From the NCBI RefSeq assembly GCF_019748715.1, contig NZ_JACLBZ010000039.1, positions 62,001 to 126,000 on the forward strand: a stretch of 64,000 bases of DNA, read 5' to 3'. The position numbers were made by a program, and so were the translations under genes. Positions within the stretch are counted from its first letter, which is position 1. Each line of letters opens with the position of its first letter. Shown here in pieces: positions 27,337-36,617 of the stretch. The stretch is from Sporosarcina aquimarina. GTDB lineage: Bacteria > Bacillota > Bacilli > Bacillales_A > Planococcaceae. The notes beneath the pieces were generated by a model, which saw only the letters and a program-made list of their open reading frames with translations, did not search any database and was not told the origin of the DNA.

Positions 27337-28923
27337 ATGCTGATTGAAAGATCATCTGCTTGGCAAGAAGCCTTCATTGAACGACTGGAAAACCGTGAGC
27401 AATGGGATAGTTGGACATTGTATAAGATGAGTTATGATATTTCCAAAAACAATTTAATTACCGATTTTAAAGGGCTGCAGTCACTTAAATACTTACCGAA
27501 TGTAACACCGCTTGCTCATCAATTGGAAGTGGCAGAACGAGTCATTGAGGAAATGAATGGGAAAGCAATTTTAGCTGATGAGGTAGGGCTAGGAAAAACA
27601 ATCGAAGCGGGATTAATCTTAAAAGAGTACCTCATTCGCGGTCTTGTTAAAAAAGCACTTATCTTGGTTCCGGCATCGCTTGCCAATCAATGGGTAGAGG
27701 AGCTGCAGCTGAAATTTCATATCCCAGCGATGCTTTATAGAAAGAATTTTGATTTGGATTATCTGGATGTTGTAGTTATGAGCATGGATACTGCTAAACG
27801 AAGTCCTCATAAAGAGAAAATTTATGCGCAGGATTATGATTTAATCATTGTGGATGAGGCACATAAATTAAAGAATCATAAAACAATCAGTTATACGTTT
27901 GTGCAGAATCTAAAGAAGAAGTTTTGTTTGCTATTGACGGCAACGCCTATTCAAAATGATGTTTTTGAATTGTTCTACCTCATCACTTTATTGAAGCAAG
28001 GGCATCTGGGATCCTACGAGACCTTTAAATCTACGTTTTCCGCAAATAAACGAGATGTGGAGCAGGATAGTTTCTTGAATGAATTGGTTAACCAAGTAAT
28101 GGTTAGAAATAGACGGCAGGATACAGGGATTGAATGGACAAATCGTCAAGTTCAAGTAATCCCGGTTGAGTTTACAGACAAAGAACGAGAAGCCTACGAA
28201 CTTATTTCGGGGTTAAAAGATGTGTCTTCCGTATTTTCTGGTGCTTTTTCAACCATTACTCTGCAGAGGGAAATGTGTAGCAGTCAGGAAGCTACTCTTG
28301 GTACTTTGAAGAAACTCAGCGCGGATTGCAGAAGTACGGACGAAATAGCATATGTGAATGAAGTAATTCAGCAACTGGGGAATCTATCGGTTCATTCGAA
28401 AGCGGAAAAAGCAGTGGATCTTATTATAAAGGCGAATGACAAGGTCATCCTTTTCACTGAATATCGGGCTACCCAAATGTACTTGTGTGAGTATTTTCAT
28501 TCGAAAGGCATTTCGAGTGTCTTATTTAATGGTAAATTAAGCAAAAACAGCCGAGAGTGGATTAAGCACCTATTCAAGCAAAATGCCCAAGTGTTAATTG
28601 CGACTGAGTCGGGAGCAGAAGGAATTAACCTTCAGTTTTGCCATCATGTCATTAATTATGACTTACCTTGGAATCCGATGAAGTTAGAGCAAAGGATCGG
28701 ACGTGTTCATCGTCTGGGACAAGAGCATGATGTGCACATATATAATTTAGCGATTCAAGATACGATCGAGGATCATATATTGGGAGTGCTTCAAGGGAAA
28801 ATAGAGGTTTTTGAAAAGGTCGTTGGGCAGCTCGACGATATTTTAAAGACCACTAAGAAATCAGAGGAGGATGTACATGTATCCGCAACAAATCCACGGA
28901 TATCTAAGACAATTCTTCAATGA
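27337..28923 (+). CDS. yqhH: SNF2-family DEAD/DEAH helicase, YqhH-like
   Basis: Superfamily 2 ATPase of the Snf2/RapA type, 528 residues. Motif I is 'ILADEVGLGKTIEAGLI', motif II 'LIIVDEAHKLKNH' (DEAH), motif III 'LLLTATPIQND', and the C-terminal helicase domain has 'LFTEYRATQMYLCEYF', 'IATESGAEGINLQFCHHVIN' and motif VI 'QRIGRVHRLGQ'. All catalytic residues are intact. It probably translocates on duplex nucleic acid or remodels polymerase complexes. The ATG at 27337 is preferred because GGGGTG lies 6 nt upstream. The stop overlaps the next gene, a yqhG homologue; the same pair is adjacent in B. subtilis, which supports both names. Function in vivo is unknown. Confidence 0.9.
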   Translation: MLIERSSAWQEAFIERLENREQWDSWTLYKMSYDISKNNLITDFKGLQSLKYLPNVTPLAHQLEVAERVIEEMNGKAILADEVGLGKTIEAGLILKEYLIRGLVKKALILVPASLANQWVEELQLKFHIPAMLYRKNFDLDYLDVVVMSMDTAKRSPHKEKIYAQDYDLIIVDEAHKLKNHKTISYTFVQNLKKKFCLLLTATPIQNDVFELFYLITLLKQGHLGSYETFKSTFSANKRDVEQDSFLNELVNQVMVRNRRQDTGIEWTNRQVQVIPVEFTDKEREAYELISGLKDVSSVFSGAFSTITLQREMCSSQEATLGTLKKLSADCRSTDEIAYVNEVIQQLGNLSVHSKAEKAVDLIIKANDKVILFTEYRATQMYLCEYFHSKGISSVLFNGKLSKNSREWIKHLFKQNAQVLIATESGAEGINLQFCHHVINYDLPWNPMKLEQRIGRVHRLGQEHDVHIYNLAIQDTIEDHILGVLQGKIEVFEKVVGQLDDILKTTKKSEEDVHVSATNPRISKTILQ

Positions 28924-29662
28924 AAATAATTGCCCGATTGTCAATGGAAATGAACACTATATGACTGTCCAGTTAACGGTGGAGATGGATAAAAAGATTA
29001 TGAACCGTCCATTTTATTGGAGATATATAGAAAGTGTTAATGAGACGCCTAATCCGGCACAAATTACGCTTATCACGAATATTCAACAGCTAAATGAAGG
29101 AGTTAAAGGTGAAGTGGTGCATTTAGGTTCACCTCGCCTTCATCAATTATTTCAAGTAACGAAGGATATGGGTTCATATGTGAAGATGTATGAGCAGCTC
29201 CAAACAAGACAAGGCGAACAAGCAGTTTTGACGCCATGGTTGAGTGTAAATTATAAAATTTCATTTAGAAGTCAACAAACGAAAGAGGCTCTTCATTCGT
29301 TAGGCATCAACTTGATGACAGGAGCTGTTTTCCAGGAATTCCAGGGGAAACTGAACAATTTGAACTTGGCAATGGAGCCGCCTGAAAATGTTTTTAACTT
29401 ACCGTATATCATTACTCCTGTCCGAGCTTTGGATCGGTTAGATGCTGTAATCGATAGGATTGTTGGAGAAGAAGATCGAAACTGGGCAGTGGAATCGAAG
29501 AAGAGATGGCAAAAGGATCAAGCGGTATTGGATTATTTTTATGAAGGACAAGATGTTAAACCAGAATGTTATGAGATTGAAAAACAGGCGATGGAAGAAC
29601 GATTTAAACCTCGTATTACAATTGAGATAGTCAATGGAGGATTGTTTTATCTACGTAATTAA
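28877..29662 (+). CDS. yqhG: YqhG family protein
   Basis: Conserved Bacillales protein of 261 residues and unknown function. It begins 'MYPQQIHGYLRQFFNENNC' and lacks recognisable catalytic motifs. Short segments such as 'MNRPFYWRYIESVNETPNPA' and 'LVHLGSPRLHQLF'-like 'VVHLGSPRLHQLFQVTKDM' are characteristic of the YqhG family. The ATG at 28877 is preferred: GAGGAGG ends 6 nt before it, whereas an ATG two codons earlier abuts that site. The gene overlaps the end of the yqhH-type helicase by 47 bp, so translation of the two is likely coupled and the products may act together (inference). Confidence 0.85.
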   Translation: MYPQQIHGYLRQFFNENNCPIVNGNEHYMTVQLTVEMDKKIMNRPFYWRYIESVNETPNPAQITLITNIQQLNEGVKGEVVHLGSPRLHQLFQVTKDMGSYVKMYEQLQTRQGEQAVLTPWLSVNYKISFRSQQTKEALHSLGINLMTGAVFQEFQGKLNNLNLAMEPPENVFNLPYIITPVRALDRLDAVIDRIVGEEDRNWAVESKKRWQKDQAVLDYFYEGQDVKPECYEIEKQAMEERFKPRITIEIVNGGLFYLRN

Positions 29663-29697
29663 TTCGTTTGGAATTAGAGTTTCAGGAGTATGAAAAT

Positions 29698-29740
29698 AGC
29701 GGGGACATGAAAGGCGGTACGCGCTTTTTATGTCCCCGCT
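29698..29740. terminator. Strong hairpin between convergent genes
   Basis: AGCGGGGACAT (29698-29708) pairs perfectly with its complement at 29730-29740. The stem is GC-rich, but no good T run follows, so it may act as a weak terminator or transcript end stabiliser. Confidence 0.6.
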
Positions 29741-29756
29741 GTTATGTAGTCTACAA

Positions 29757-30287
29757 TCATTCACTCGGCAGCGTCACTGAAGAATCCATAACCCATCGGT
29801 GCTCAATTTCTTCAAAGATTGTTTCTATTGAACAGGCAAGGTTTTTTACAGGAATATTCACTTGGGCATCGACTAAGCCTCTGTTAGCCCCATTCAACAA
29901 TCTTTTTGCCCCGCTCGTTCGATTAATGATCAACTTAGGATCGTATGTAACAATGCCGAGAAATGTTTGTCCGGAAAAAGTGTATAGGTTGAATTCTTTT
30001 ATGTCCTCCCACTTCACCAATCCGGCAGCTAAGTAACTAGAGCGATCAATAATACCTTCAACCGAAATAATTAACGCTGGTCTTCTGTTTAGGAGTTCTT
30101 TTAAATAAAATATGCCACACCAGCCAAAGAACAGCAATGTTATGACACCGACGATTCCTATCCAAATTGGAGCTTCGCCATATATGAAAAGAAGTGTGAA
30201 AATAGTGCCGAGTAATACAAATACAATAGATAAGAAACTTAACATTAGCATTCTAGAACGCTTCGGATAGATAATAAATTCCTCCAT
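29757..30287 (-). CDS. STM3941-like membrane protein with PH-like domain
   Basis: A 176-residue protein with two membrane helices (about 15-35 and 40-62) and a cytoplasmic beta-rich domain ('RRPALIISVEGIIDRSSYLA', 'GLVKWEDIKEFNLYTFSGQT', 'FLGIVTYDPKLIINRTSGAK') resembling the PH-like fold of the STM3941 family. No enzymatic motif is present and the function is unknown. The ATG at 30287 follows GGAGG by 7 nt; a TTG two codons earlier is less likely. It stands alone, convergent with yqhG, and is divergent from the alkaline phosphatase gene. Confidence 0.8.
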   Translation of the reverse strand: MEEFIIYPKRSRMLMLSFLSIVFVLLGTIFTLLFIYGEAPIWIGIVGVITLLFFGWCGIFYLKELLNRRPALIISVEGIIDRSSYLAAGLVKWEDIKEFNLYTFSGQTFLGIVTYDPKLIINRTSGAKRLLNGANRGLVDAQVNIPVKNLACSIETIFEEIEHRWVMDSSVTLPSE

Positions 30288-30390
30288 ATGCAACCCTCCT
30301 CAGTTAAAGATTATCACTTTGTATTCTAAGTTGCACGGATGATAGTAGGGTACAGCATCCCAGAATATTGGGGAGCCAGGTTCTCAAACC

Positions 30391-30443
30391 TTTACATATC
30401 TTAACATGTTGTTTAAACGACCTTAACAATCTCTCATTATACT
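30391..30443 (+). promoter_or_regulatory. PhoP box and promoter of the alkaline phosphatase gene
   Basis: Four TT(T/A)A(C/A)A hexamers lie at 30391, 30401, 30412 and 30423 with 10-11 bp periodicity (TTTACA, TTAACA, TTTAAA, TTAACA), the arrangement of PhoP boxes in B. subtilis. A -10-like TATACT follows at 30438-30443, with no good -35 box, as expected for a PhoP-activated promoter. Confidence 0.85.
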
Positions 30444-30480
30444 TGTCCTTGGAAGTACAAAAATAGGAGGTCGTGTAATC

Positions 30481-31851
30481 GTGAGAAAAAAGTTTTTGAA
30501 GAGAGCTCTACCGATTGCTGTTGTTTCTAGTATCTTGATTGGAGGAATGGTTGGAGAAATTTCTAATCCTAGCGTTCAAGCCGTAGAAATAGCCGAAAAA
30601 GATCCGGAAATCAAAAATGTGATCTTCTTGATTGGTGACGGAATGGGTACCTCTTATACGTCTGCATATCGCTACTTTAAGGATGATCCTAGTACGCCGT
30701 ATGTGGAGCGAACGGAATTTGACAAATACCTAGTAGGTCAGCAAATGACTTATCCAGACGATCCGAAGCAAACTATTACCGATTCTGCCGCTGCTGCGAC
30801 TGCTATGTCGGCAGGGATTAAAACATATAATAACGCAATTGCTGTCGATAAAGATAAGAAAAGAGTGAAAACAGTTCTTGAAGCAGCAAAAGAAGCTGGA
30901 AAGTCTACTGGACTAGTAGCCACTTCTGAACTTGCCCATGCGACACCTGCTGCATTCGGTGCGCATAATGAGAGTCGTAAAAACATGGATGCGATTGCAG
31001 ATGACTATTATAATGAAATGATCAACGGTGAGCACACAGTAGATGTACTTCTAGGTGGCGGTAAAACAAACTTTGTTCGTTCGGATATTGATTTGACAAA
31101 GTCTTTTCAAAAGGACGGCTATAGTTATGTTACGAATACATCAGAATTACGAGCGGATGATAACGAGCAAGTTCTTGGTTTATTTGCGGATGGCGGGCTT
31201 GATAAAATGATTGACCGCAGAGAAACTACACCGTCTTTGGAAGAAATGACACAAGCGGCGATTGATCGATTAAGTAAAAACGAGAATGGATTTTTCATGA
31301 TGGTCGAAGGAAGTCAGATTGACTGGGCGGGTCATGCAAATGATGTCGTAGGAGCAATGAGTGAAATGGAAGACTTCGAAAAGGCATTTAAAGCAGCAAT
31401 TGATTTTGCTAAAGAGGATAAGCATACTCTGGTCGTTGCCACTGCAGACCATTCAACAGGTGGTTTTTCTATTGGAGCAGACGGAGCATCTAACTGGCTG
31501 GTTGACACTGTAGCTTCAGTCAAACGAACGCCTGCCTTCATTGCGGATCAAATCTTGAAAAGTGGAAAAGTAGAGGAAAGTCTCAAGCTGTATATTGATC
31601 AAGAATTGTTTCCATTAACAGATGACGAAGTCAAGTCCGTTGAAAACGCAGAAAAGAACAGCGAGGACATCGAGATCGCGATTAAAAAGGTTATCGACAA
31701 GCGCTCCTATACTGGCTGGACGACTGGCGGTCATACTGGGGAAGACGTTCTAGTCTATGCATACGGTCCATCAAGCGAAAACTTTGCAGGCCTCTTAGAT
31801 AATACAGATCATGCCAAACTGATTTTTGATATAATTGAAGGGGAAAACTAG
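30481..31851 (+). CDS. phoA: Alkaline phosphatase
   Basis: Secreted or surface phosphomonoesterase of 456 residues that releases phosphate from organic esters. The signal peptide is at residues 1-35 ('RALPIAVVSSILIGGMVG', then 'PSVQAVE'). Metal-binding 'FLIGDGMGTSY' and the nucleophile motif 'TITDSAAAATA' with Ser102 are clear; 'EGSQIDWAGHAND', 'VATADHSTGG' and 'GHTGEDVLVYAYGP' supply the remaining zinc and magnesium ligands. The length fits the B. subtilis PhoA/PhoB group. It starts at a GTG with AGGAGG 10 nt upstream. The preceding PhoP box indicates induction under phosphate starvation. It is a single gene closed by a terminator. Confidence 0.95.
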   Translation: MRKKFLKRALPIAVVSSILIGGMVGEISNPSVQAVEIAEKDPEIKNVIFLIGDGMGTSYTSAYRYFKDDPSTPYVERTEFDKYLVGQQMTYPDDPKQTITDSAAAATAMSAGIKTYNNAIAVDKDKKRVKTVLEAAKEAGKSTGLVATSELAHATPAAFGAHNESRKNMDAIADDYYNEMINGEHTVDVLLGGGKTNFVRSDIDLTKSFQKDGYSYVTNTSELRADDNEQVLGLFADGGLDKMIDRRETTPSLEEMTQAAIDRLSKNENGFFMMVEGSQIDWAGHANDVVGAMSEMEDFEKAFKAAIDFAKEDKHTLVVATADHSTGGFSIGADGASNWLVDTVASVKRTPAFIADQILKSGKVEESLKLYIDQELFPLTDDEVKSVENAEKNSEDIEIAIKKVIDKRSYTGWTTGGHTGEDVLVYAYGPSSENFAGLLDNTDHAKLIFDIIEGEN

Positions 31852-31892
31852 TAGATTGATCACGCTATAAACTAACCAAAAGAAGTGAAAAA

Positions 31893-31935
31893 AACCCATC
31901 CAATTTGAGGAGATATCTCAAGGATGGGTTATTTT
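31893..31935 (+). terminator. Terminator of the alkaline phosphatase gene
   Basis: AACCCATCC (31893-31901) pairs with GGATGGGTT (31922-31930), with an inner TTGAG/CTCAA stem, followed by ATTTTGTTT. Confidence 0.85.
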
Positions 31936-32058
31936 GTTTGAAAATCTCCTTTAGGGGACACCGACTTGCCAGGAAATTTTGATTATATCTCCATATAGGA
32001 TAAAATAGGATCTTAATTGAAATTGAATATCTGTATGATGAAAAATGAGGTGGGTTCC

Positions 32059-32751
32059 GTGTTCACGATTATGCTGATCGAAGATGATCAAACATTATTT
32101 CAAGAAGTAAAAGAACGCCTAACACAATGGTCTTATAAGGTGGCAGGCGTGACCAACTTTTCAAATGTTCTCCAGGAATTTACGGAAATTAAACCGGATT
32201 TAGTTATCATCGATATCCAGCTGCCAAAGTTTGATGGTTTTCATTGGTGCCGAATGATCCGCTCGCATTCAAATGTGCCTATTATATTTTTATCGTCAAG
32301 AGACCACCCGACGGATATGGTGATGTCCATGCAGCTTGGTGCGGATGATTTTGTGCAAAAGCCTTTTCATTTTGATGTCCTGATTGCGAAAATCCAAGCT
32401 ACTTTGCGCCGTGTTTATAATTATAATACCGAGCAACCGCTTGAATTAAAGACTTGGTGCGGCGCGACGATTGATTTTATTAAAGGGACTGTCTCAAATG
32501 AAACCGGATTAATCGAACTCACGAAAAATGAACTCTTTATTTTGAAATTACTTGTTGAACGAAAGAATGAAATTGTAACGCGCGACGAATTAATCACGAG
32601 TTTATGGGATGATGAACGATTTGTAAGTGATAATACGTTAACGGTCAATATTAACCGATTGCGAAAAAGGCTTGCTGAAATCGGTTTGGGTGAAGTAATT
32701 GAAACAAAAGTTGGTCAAGGTTATATGGCAAAGGAAGAATCATCGATATGA
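32059..32751 (+). CDS. OmpR-family response regulator (BceR-like)
   Basis: A 230-residue response regulator. The receiver domain (1-115) has acidic residues in 'IMLIEDDQ', the phosphorylation Asp in 'LVIIDIQLPKFDG' and the Lys in 'FVQKPFHFD'. The winged-helix output domain (about 135-228) ends 'TVNINRLRKRLAEIGLGEVI'. The GTG at 32059 follows AGGTGG by 5 nt; upstream in-frame starts add residues that do not fit the family. Its end overlaps the histidine kinase gene by 4 bp. The order regulator, kinase, ATPase, permease is that of BceRSAB-type peptide-antibiotic resistance modules. Confidence 0.9.
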   Translation: MFTIMLIEDDQTLFQEVKERLTQWSYKVAGVTNFSNVLQEFTEIKPDLVIIDIQLPKFDGFHWCRMIRSHSNVPIIFLSSRDHPTDMVMSMQLGADDFVQKPFHFDVLIAKIQATLRRVYNYNTEQPLELKTWCGATIDFIKGTVSNETGLIELTKNELFILKLLVERKNEIVTRDELITSLWDDERFVSDNTLTVNINRLRKRLAEIGLGEVIETKVGQGYMAKEESSI

Positions 32752-33749
32752 TACGATATTTCATAAAAGAAAGGGTCAGCTGGATTCTGTTCTTTTTGTT
32801 TTTTCAGCTCCTGGTTTTATTGATGGGCTTCTTAGATGTGAGTATCCCTTTTCAATCTGTGGGATACATTGTATTTTTATCTTGTTTGTTCTTCTTCATA
32901 TTTCTCATCGTGCGCTACTATAAAGAAACTCGGTTTTATCATGAATTAAAACGTCATAACCAATCATTCGATTTGACGACAGTGCCTCACGCCAACAGTC
33001 CTTTTGAAGAGATCGTTTCTGAAATGATTTCCGAGCAAAATACCACATATAAAAGTCAGCTGAATGAATTGCGAGTTAGCGTGGAGCAAGAGAAGGATGA
33101 GATACTCAACTGGATCCACGAAGTGAAGACACCATTAACGACGATGCAGTTAATGATTGATCGTATAACGGATCAACCACTCCGTTCTCAAATAATGTAT
33201 GAGTGGCTTAGAGTCCATTTGTTGCTTGATCAGCAATTACATCAAAAACGCATTCCCTTCATTCAAAATGATTTATATATAGAGAAGACGGATTTACAAA
33301 TATTGATCTTTCAGGAGATAAAGTCATTAAAATTATGGTGTGTGCAGAAGGGGATCGGTTTTGATGTGAACTTAGAAATAAAAGAAGTTCTTACGGATGC
33401 TAAATGGCTTGGTTTTATCGTCCGACAGCTTTTAACAAACGCTGTGAAGTACAGCGAGGCTTCTGATATCCGAATCCACAGCTTCGTTGAAAACGGCAAC
33501 AAGAAACTCTCTATACAAGATTTTGGACGCGGCATTGATGCAAGAGATCTTCCACGGATATTCGATAAAGGTTTTACTAGCACGCTGAACCATCACGATC
33601 ACGCCGCGACGGGGATGGGATTGTATTTAACAAAGTTAGTGGCAGAGTCACTACATCTTGATCTTCAAGTCCAATCCAAAATAGGAGAAGGCACTGTGAT
33701 TACGTTAACGTTTCCACAAGAAAATGAATTCGTGCGTTTAAGCATGTGA
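32748..33749 (+). CDS. Intramembrane-sensing histidine kinase (BceS-like)
   Basis: A 333-residue sensor kinase with two membrane helices near the N-terminus (about 10-30 and 38-58) separated by only a few residues, so it has no real extracellular sensor; such kinases receive their signal through the partner ABC transporter. The phosphoacceptor box is 'WIHEVKTPLTTMQLMID', and the ATPase part has 'LLTNAVKYS' (N box), 'DFGRGIDARDLPRIFDKGF' (G1/F box) and 'GMGLYLTKLVAESL' (G2). It is translationally coupled to the response regulator. A palindromic hairpin separates it from the transporter genes. Confidence 0.9.
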   Translation: MIRYFIKERVSWILFFLFFQLLVLLMGFLDVSIPFQSVGYIVFLSCLFFFIFLIVRYYKETRFYHELKRHNQSFDLTTVPHANSPFEEIVSEMISEQNTTYKSQLNELRVSVEQEKDEILNWIHEVKTPLTTMQLMIDRITDQPLRSQIMYEWLRVHLLLDQQLHQKRIPFIQNDLYIEKTDLQILIFQEIKSLKLWCVQKGIGFDVNLEIKEVLTDAKWLGFIVRQLLTNAVKYSEASDIRIHSFVENGNKKLSIQDFGRGIDARDLPRIFDKGFTSTLNHHDHAATGMGLYLTKLVAESLHLDLQVQSKIGEGTVITLTFPQENEFVRLSM

Positions 33750-33770
33750 CGAGAATGTCACATGCTTTTT
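33741..33770 (+). terminator. Palindromic hairpin between kinase and transporter genes
   Basis: AGCATGTGAC (33741-33750) pairs perfectly with its complement at 33757-33766, followed by four T. It can terminate the two-component transcript. As a palindrome just upstream of the transporter genes it might equally be a binding site for the response regulator. Confidence 0.65.
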
Positions 33771-33844
33771 ATGATTGTCATGTCAAACACAGGAGAAAGA
33801 TGGATGGAATGATTAGAATATAAAGTATAGAAGGAGTGAGGAAT

Positions 33845-34606
33845 ATGGTAATTCTCGAAGCAACAAAAATCCATAAAACATATGGCAATAAATTTAATAA
33901 GCAAGAAGTATTGCGGGCGTTAGACTTACAAGTGCATAAAGGTGAATTCGTCAGTATTATGGGGGCATCCGGCTCAGGCAAAACCACGTTACTCAACGTA
34001 CTATCATCTATTGACCGGGTCAGCCAAGGGACAATTACAATTGAAGGCCAAAACTTCAATCAAATGAAAGAGAAGCAACTTGCAGAATTTCGAAAACATC
34101 ATTTAGGTTTCATTTTTCAAGACTATAACTTACTGGATACACTAACCGTTAAAGAAAATATTCTTCTTCCGTTATCCATTAAAAAGGTCTCGAAAAAATT
34201 GGCGAACGATAAATTTCGTGCAGTCGCTCAGGATCTAGGTATTTTAGAAATCGAAAATAAATATCCAAATGAAATTTCGGGAGGTCAGAAACAACGAACT
34301 TCTGCAGCCCGTGCATTTATTCATGATCCAAGTATTATCTTTGCGGATGAACCAACGGGCGCGCTGGATTCAAAAGCGGCTTCCGATCTGCTGAACAAGT
34401 TGAGTGACTTAAATGCAAAACGAAACACATCCATCGTTATGGTGACACATGATCCTGTTGCTGCGAGCTTTAGTGAACGAGTGATTTTTATAAAGGATGG
34501 GCAGGTCTATACCCAACTAAATAAGGGCGAGCAAAATAGAAGTGACTTTTTTAATGATATTATTAAAACCCAAGGCGTTTTAGGTGGGGTTAAACATGAA
34601 GCTTAA
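33845..34606 (+). CDS. ABC transporter ATPase (BceA-like)
   Basis: ATP-binding subunit of 253 residues of the MacB/LolD-type group used for peptide antibiotic resistance and sensing. Walker A is 'GASGSGKTT', signature '[12 protein letters not shown]', Walker B '[12 protein letters not shown]' and the H-loop 'VMVTHDP'. The ATG at 33845 is preferred because GAAGGAG lies 8 nt before it. The 3' end overlaps the permease gene by 11 bp. With the permease and the upstream two-component system it makes a Bce-type detoxification module, probably against cell-wall-active peptides (bacitracin, lantibiotics or similar). The exact inducer cannot be deduced. Confidence 0.92.
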   Translation: MVILEATKIHKTYGNKFNKQEVLRALDLQVHKGEFVSIMGASGSGKTTLLNVLSSIDRVSQGTITIEGQNFNQMKEKQLAEFRKHHLGFIFQDYNLLDTLTVKENILLPLSIKKVSKKLANDKFRAVAQDLGILEIENKYPNEISGGQKQRTSAARAFIHDPSIIFADEPTGALDSKAASDLLNKLSDLNAKRNTSIVMVTHDPVAASFSERVIFIKDGQVYTQLNKGEQNRSDFFNDIIKTQGVLGGVKHEA

Positions 34607-36539
34607 CCAACTCATTTACCGTAATACAAAGAAAAATTTAAAGCATTATTACTTGTACATCTTTGCGCTCGTTTTTAGTGTTGGTTTATACTTTGCATTT
34701 GTAACGTTACAATACGATCCTGCGTTAAATGAAACAAAAGGAACGATTAAAGGGGCGGCAGCCATTAAAGCGGGCTCTGTTTTATTGGTTGGTATCGTTT
34801 CGGTTTTTCTGTTATACGCGAACAATTTGTTTATCAAAAGACGCAGTAAAGAGATCGGATTATTCCAATTGGTTGGGATGACGAAGGGTATGATCTTCCG
34901 TATTCTTAGTGTGGAAAACTTATTCCTATATGTAGGATCGCTTATACTCGGTGTATTGCTCGGATTCTCAATGTCTCGTTTGTTAATGATCATTCTTTTT
35001 AAAGTAACGGGTGTGGAGGATGTCGCGACATTACACTTTTCGCAACAAGCATTATTCCAAACATTGGTTGTATTTTCAGTGATCTATGTGTTAATTTTAA
35101 TCATGAATTATATTTTTATAAGAAGACAGAGTATACTATCGTTGTTTCGGGTTGCATCTGTTACACAGCAACGCGTACAAAAAATGACGCCATTCCAAGC
35201 AATTATCGGAATTTTTGGGATCGCACTCATTTTATTTGGTTATTATTTATCATCTAAAATGTTCAGCAGTACGTTTTTAGGTAGTCAATTGTATATGGTT
35301 ATGATTACCATACTAGCTTCAGTTATTTTAGGAACCTATCTATTTTATAAGGGATCCGTCAGTTTTATTTTTAATTTAATTCGCAAACAAAAAGGCGGCT
35401 ATTTGAATGTGAAGGATGTCTTGTCACTTTCCTCCATTATGTTCAGAATGAAATCCAATTCCTTTTTGCTGACTGTCATTACGGCATTATCTGCACTTGC
35501 GATTTCATTGCTGTCTTTAAGTTATATTTCGTATTATTCAGCCGAGAAATCGGCAAAAGAAAACATTCCGCATGATTTTTCCATTCCGAATGCAAAGCAT
35601 GCAGAGCAATTTACAAATGCACTTGCAGAAGAGGGAATTGACTATACCGAGACCTATATCGATTTAGTAAGGGTTAACACGGATTTATCCGACATTTTAT
35701 CCATGCCGGAAGATTCAGAGTTTGGCTTTCAAGCCAGCAACACGGATATGATTGTCATAAGCGATCAGGCGGTACCTGAATTACATGTTGAAGAAGCAGA
35801 GGTATTTTTCGTCAATCAACAGGATTTTACGAAGAAATTGCTGAACTTTCAAGAAAGTGGGCAAGTCGGGTTTTCAAATGCGGAGACCGTGTATGATCTA
35901 ACATTCAAAGGGTTTAAAGATGTATCGATATTATCTTCTAGACTTTCCTACGCTTTTCCGGTCGCTGTAGTAAACCAAAAAATATTTGAAAAAATGAAGG
36001 CTGAACAGGATCCGGCATTGAAATCTGAGTTTCCTGAGTATGTCGGAATAAACATTGTGGACAAAAAAGAAATCGAGAAGGCAGATTCGATTTTCAATGA
36101 GTTGGAATTGAATATATGGGCTGGTTATGAATCGAGATATGAGGCTAGCATTAGCCAGAAACAAAACATGGGGTTAATTATGTTCATTGTTGGCTTTCTA
36201 GGGCTGGCGTTTCTCGTTACATCTGGTTGCATTCTTTACTTTAAACAAATGGACGAAAGTGAAGATGAAAAGGCTAACTATACGATTCTTCGGAAGTTGG
36301 GCTTTACGCAAGCAGATTTAATCAAAGGGATACAAAGAAAACAACTTTTCAATTTCGGCATTCCGCTTATTGTAGGCTTGTGTCATAGCTATTTTGCTGT
36401 GAAATCTGGTTGGTTCTTCTTTGGGACAGAGCTGGCAACACCGACAGTTATTGTCATGCTGATCTACACAGGATTGTATTCGATCTTTGGTATCCTCTCC
36501 GTGTTGAATTATAAACGTATTATTAAAGATGCTTTATAA
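34596..36539 (+). CDS. ABC transporter permease (BceB-like)
   Basis: Large permease of 647 residues with the BceB architecture: ten membrane helices and one large extracellular domain of about 200 residues between helices 7 and 8 (about 315-515), which in the family determines peptide recognition and signalling to the kinase. The first FtsX-like part contains '[20 protein letters not shown]', the last part '[20 protein letters not shown]', both typical of the FtsX fold. The ATG at 34596 is preferred because AGGTGGGG lies 6 nt upstream. It is the last gene of the module and is followed by a bidirectional terminator. Confidence 0.92.
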   Translation: MKLNQLIYRNTKKNLKHYYLYIFALVFSVGLYFAFVTLQYDPALNETKGTIKGAAAIKAGSVLLVGIVSVFLLYANNLFIKRRSKEIGLFQLVGMTKGMIFRILSVENLFLYVGSLILGVLLGFSMSRLLMIILFKVTGVEDVATLHFSQQALFQTLVVFSVIYVLILIMNYIFIRRQSILSLFRVASVTQQRVQKMTPFQAIIGIFGIALILFGYYLSSKMFSSTFLGSQLYMVMITILASVILGTYLFYKGSVSFIFNLIRKQKGGYLNVKDVLSLSSIMFRMKSNSFLLTVITALSALAISLLSLSYISYYSAEKSAKENIPHDFSIPNAKHAEQFTNALAEEGIDYTETYIDLVRVNTDLSDILSMPEDSEFGFQASNTDMIVISDQAVPELHVEEAEVFFVNQQDFTKKLLNFQESGQVGFSNAETVYDLTFKGFKDVSILSSRLSYAFPVAVVNQKIFEKMKAEQDPALKSEFPEYVGINIVDKKEIEKADSIFNELELNIWAGYESRYEASISQKQNMGLIMFIVGFLGLAFLVTSGCILYFKQMDESEDEKANYTILRKLGFTQADLIKGIQRKQLFNFGIPLIVGLCHSYFAVKSGWFFFGTELATPTVIVMLIYTGLYSIFGILSVLNYKRIIKDAL

Positions 36540-36557
36540 AAACGTGCAATTTCAGCA

Positions 36558-36614
36558 AAACAACAAGCTATCGTAGCGAATCCAAAAAAGGATTTTCCTC
36601 GATAGCTTGTTTTC
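36558..36614. terminator. Bidirectional terminator
   Basis: AACAAGCTATCG and its complement form an outer stem with an inner AATCC/GGATT stem, flanked by A-rich and T-rich stretches. It separates the convergent permease and MATE genes. Confidence 0.85.
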
Positions 36615-36617
36615 AAT

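Noticed and set aside
29668..30036. A 122-codon plus-strand open frame after yqhG
   Set aside because: It lies mostly antisense to the STM3941-like gene, includes the hairpin at 29698-29740 and has no family features.
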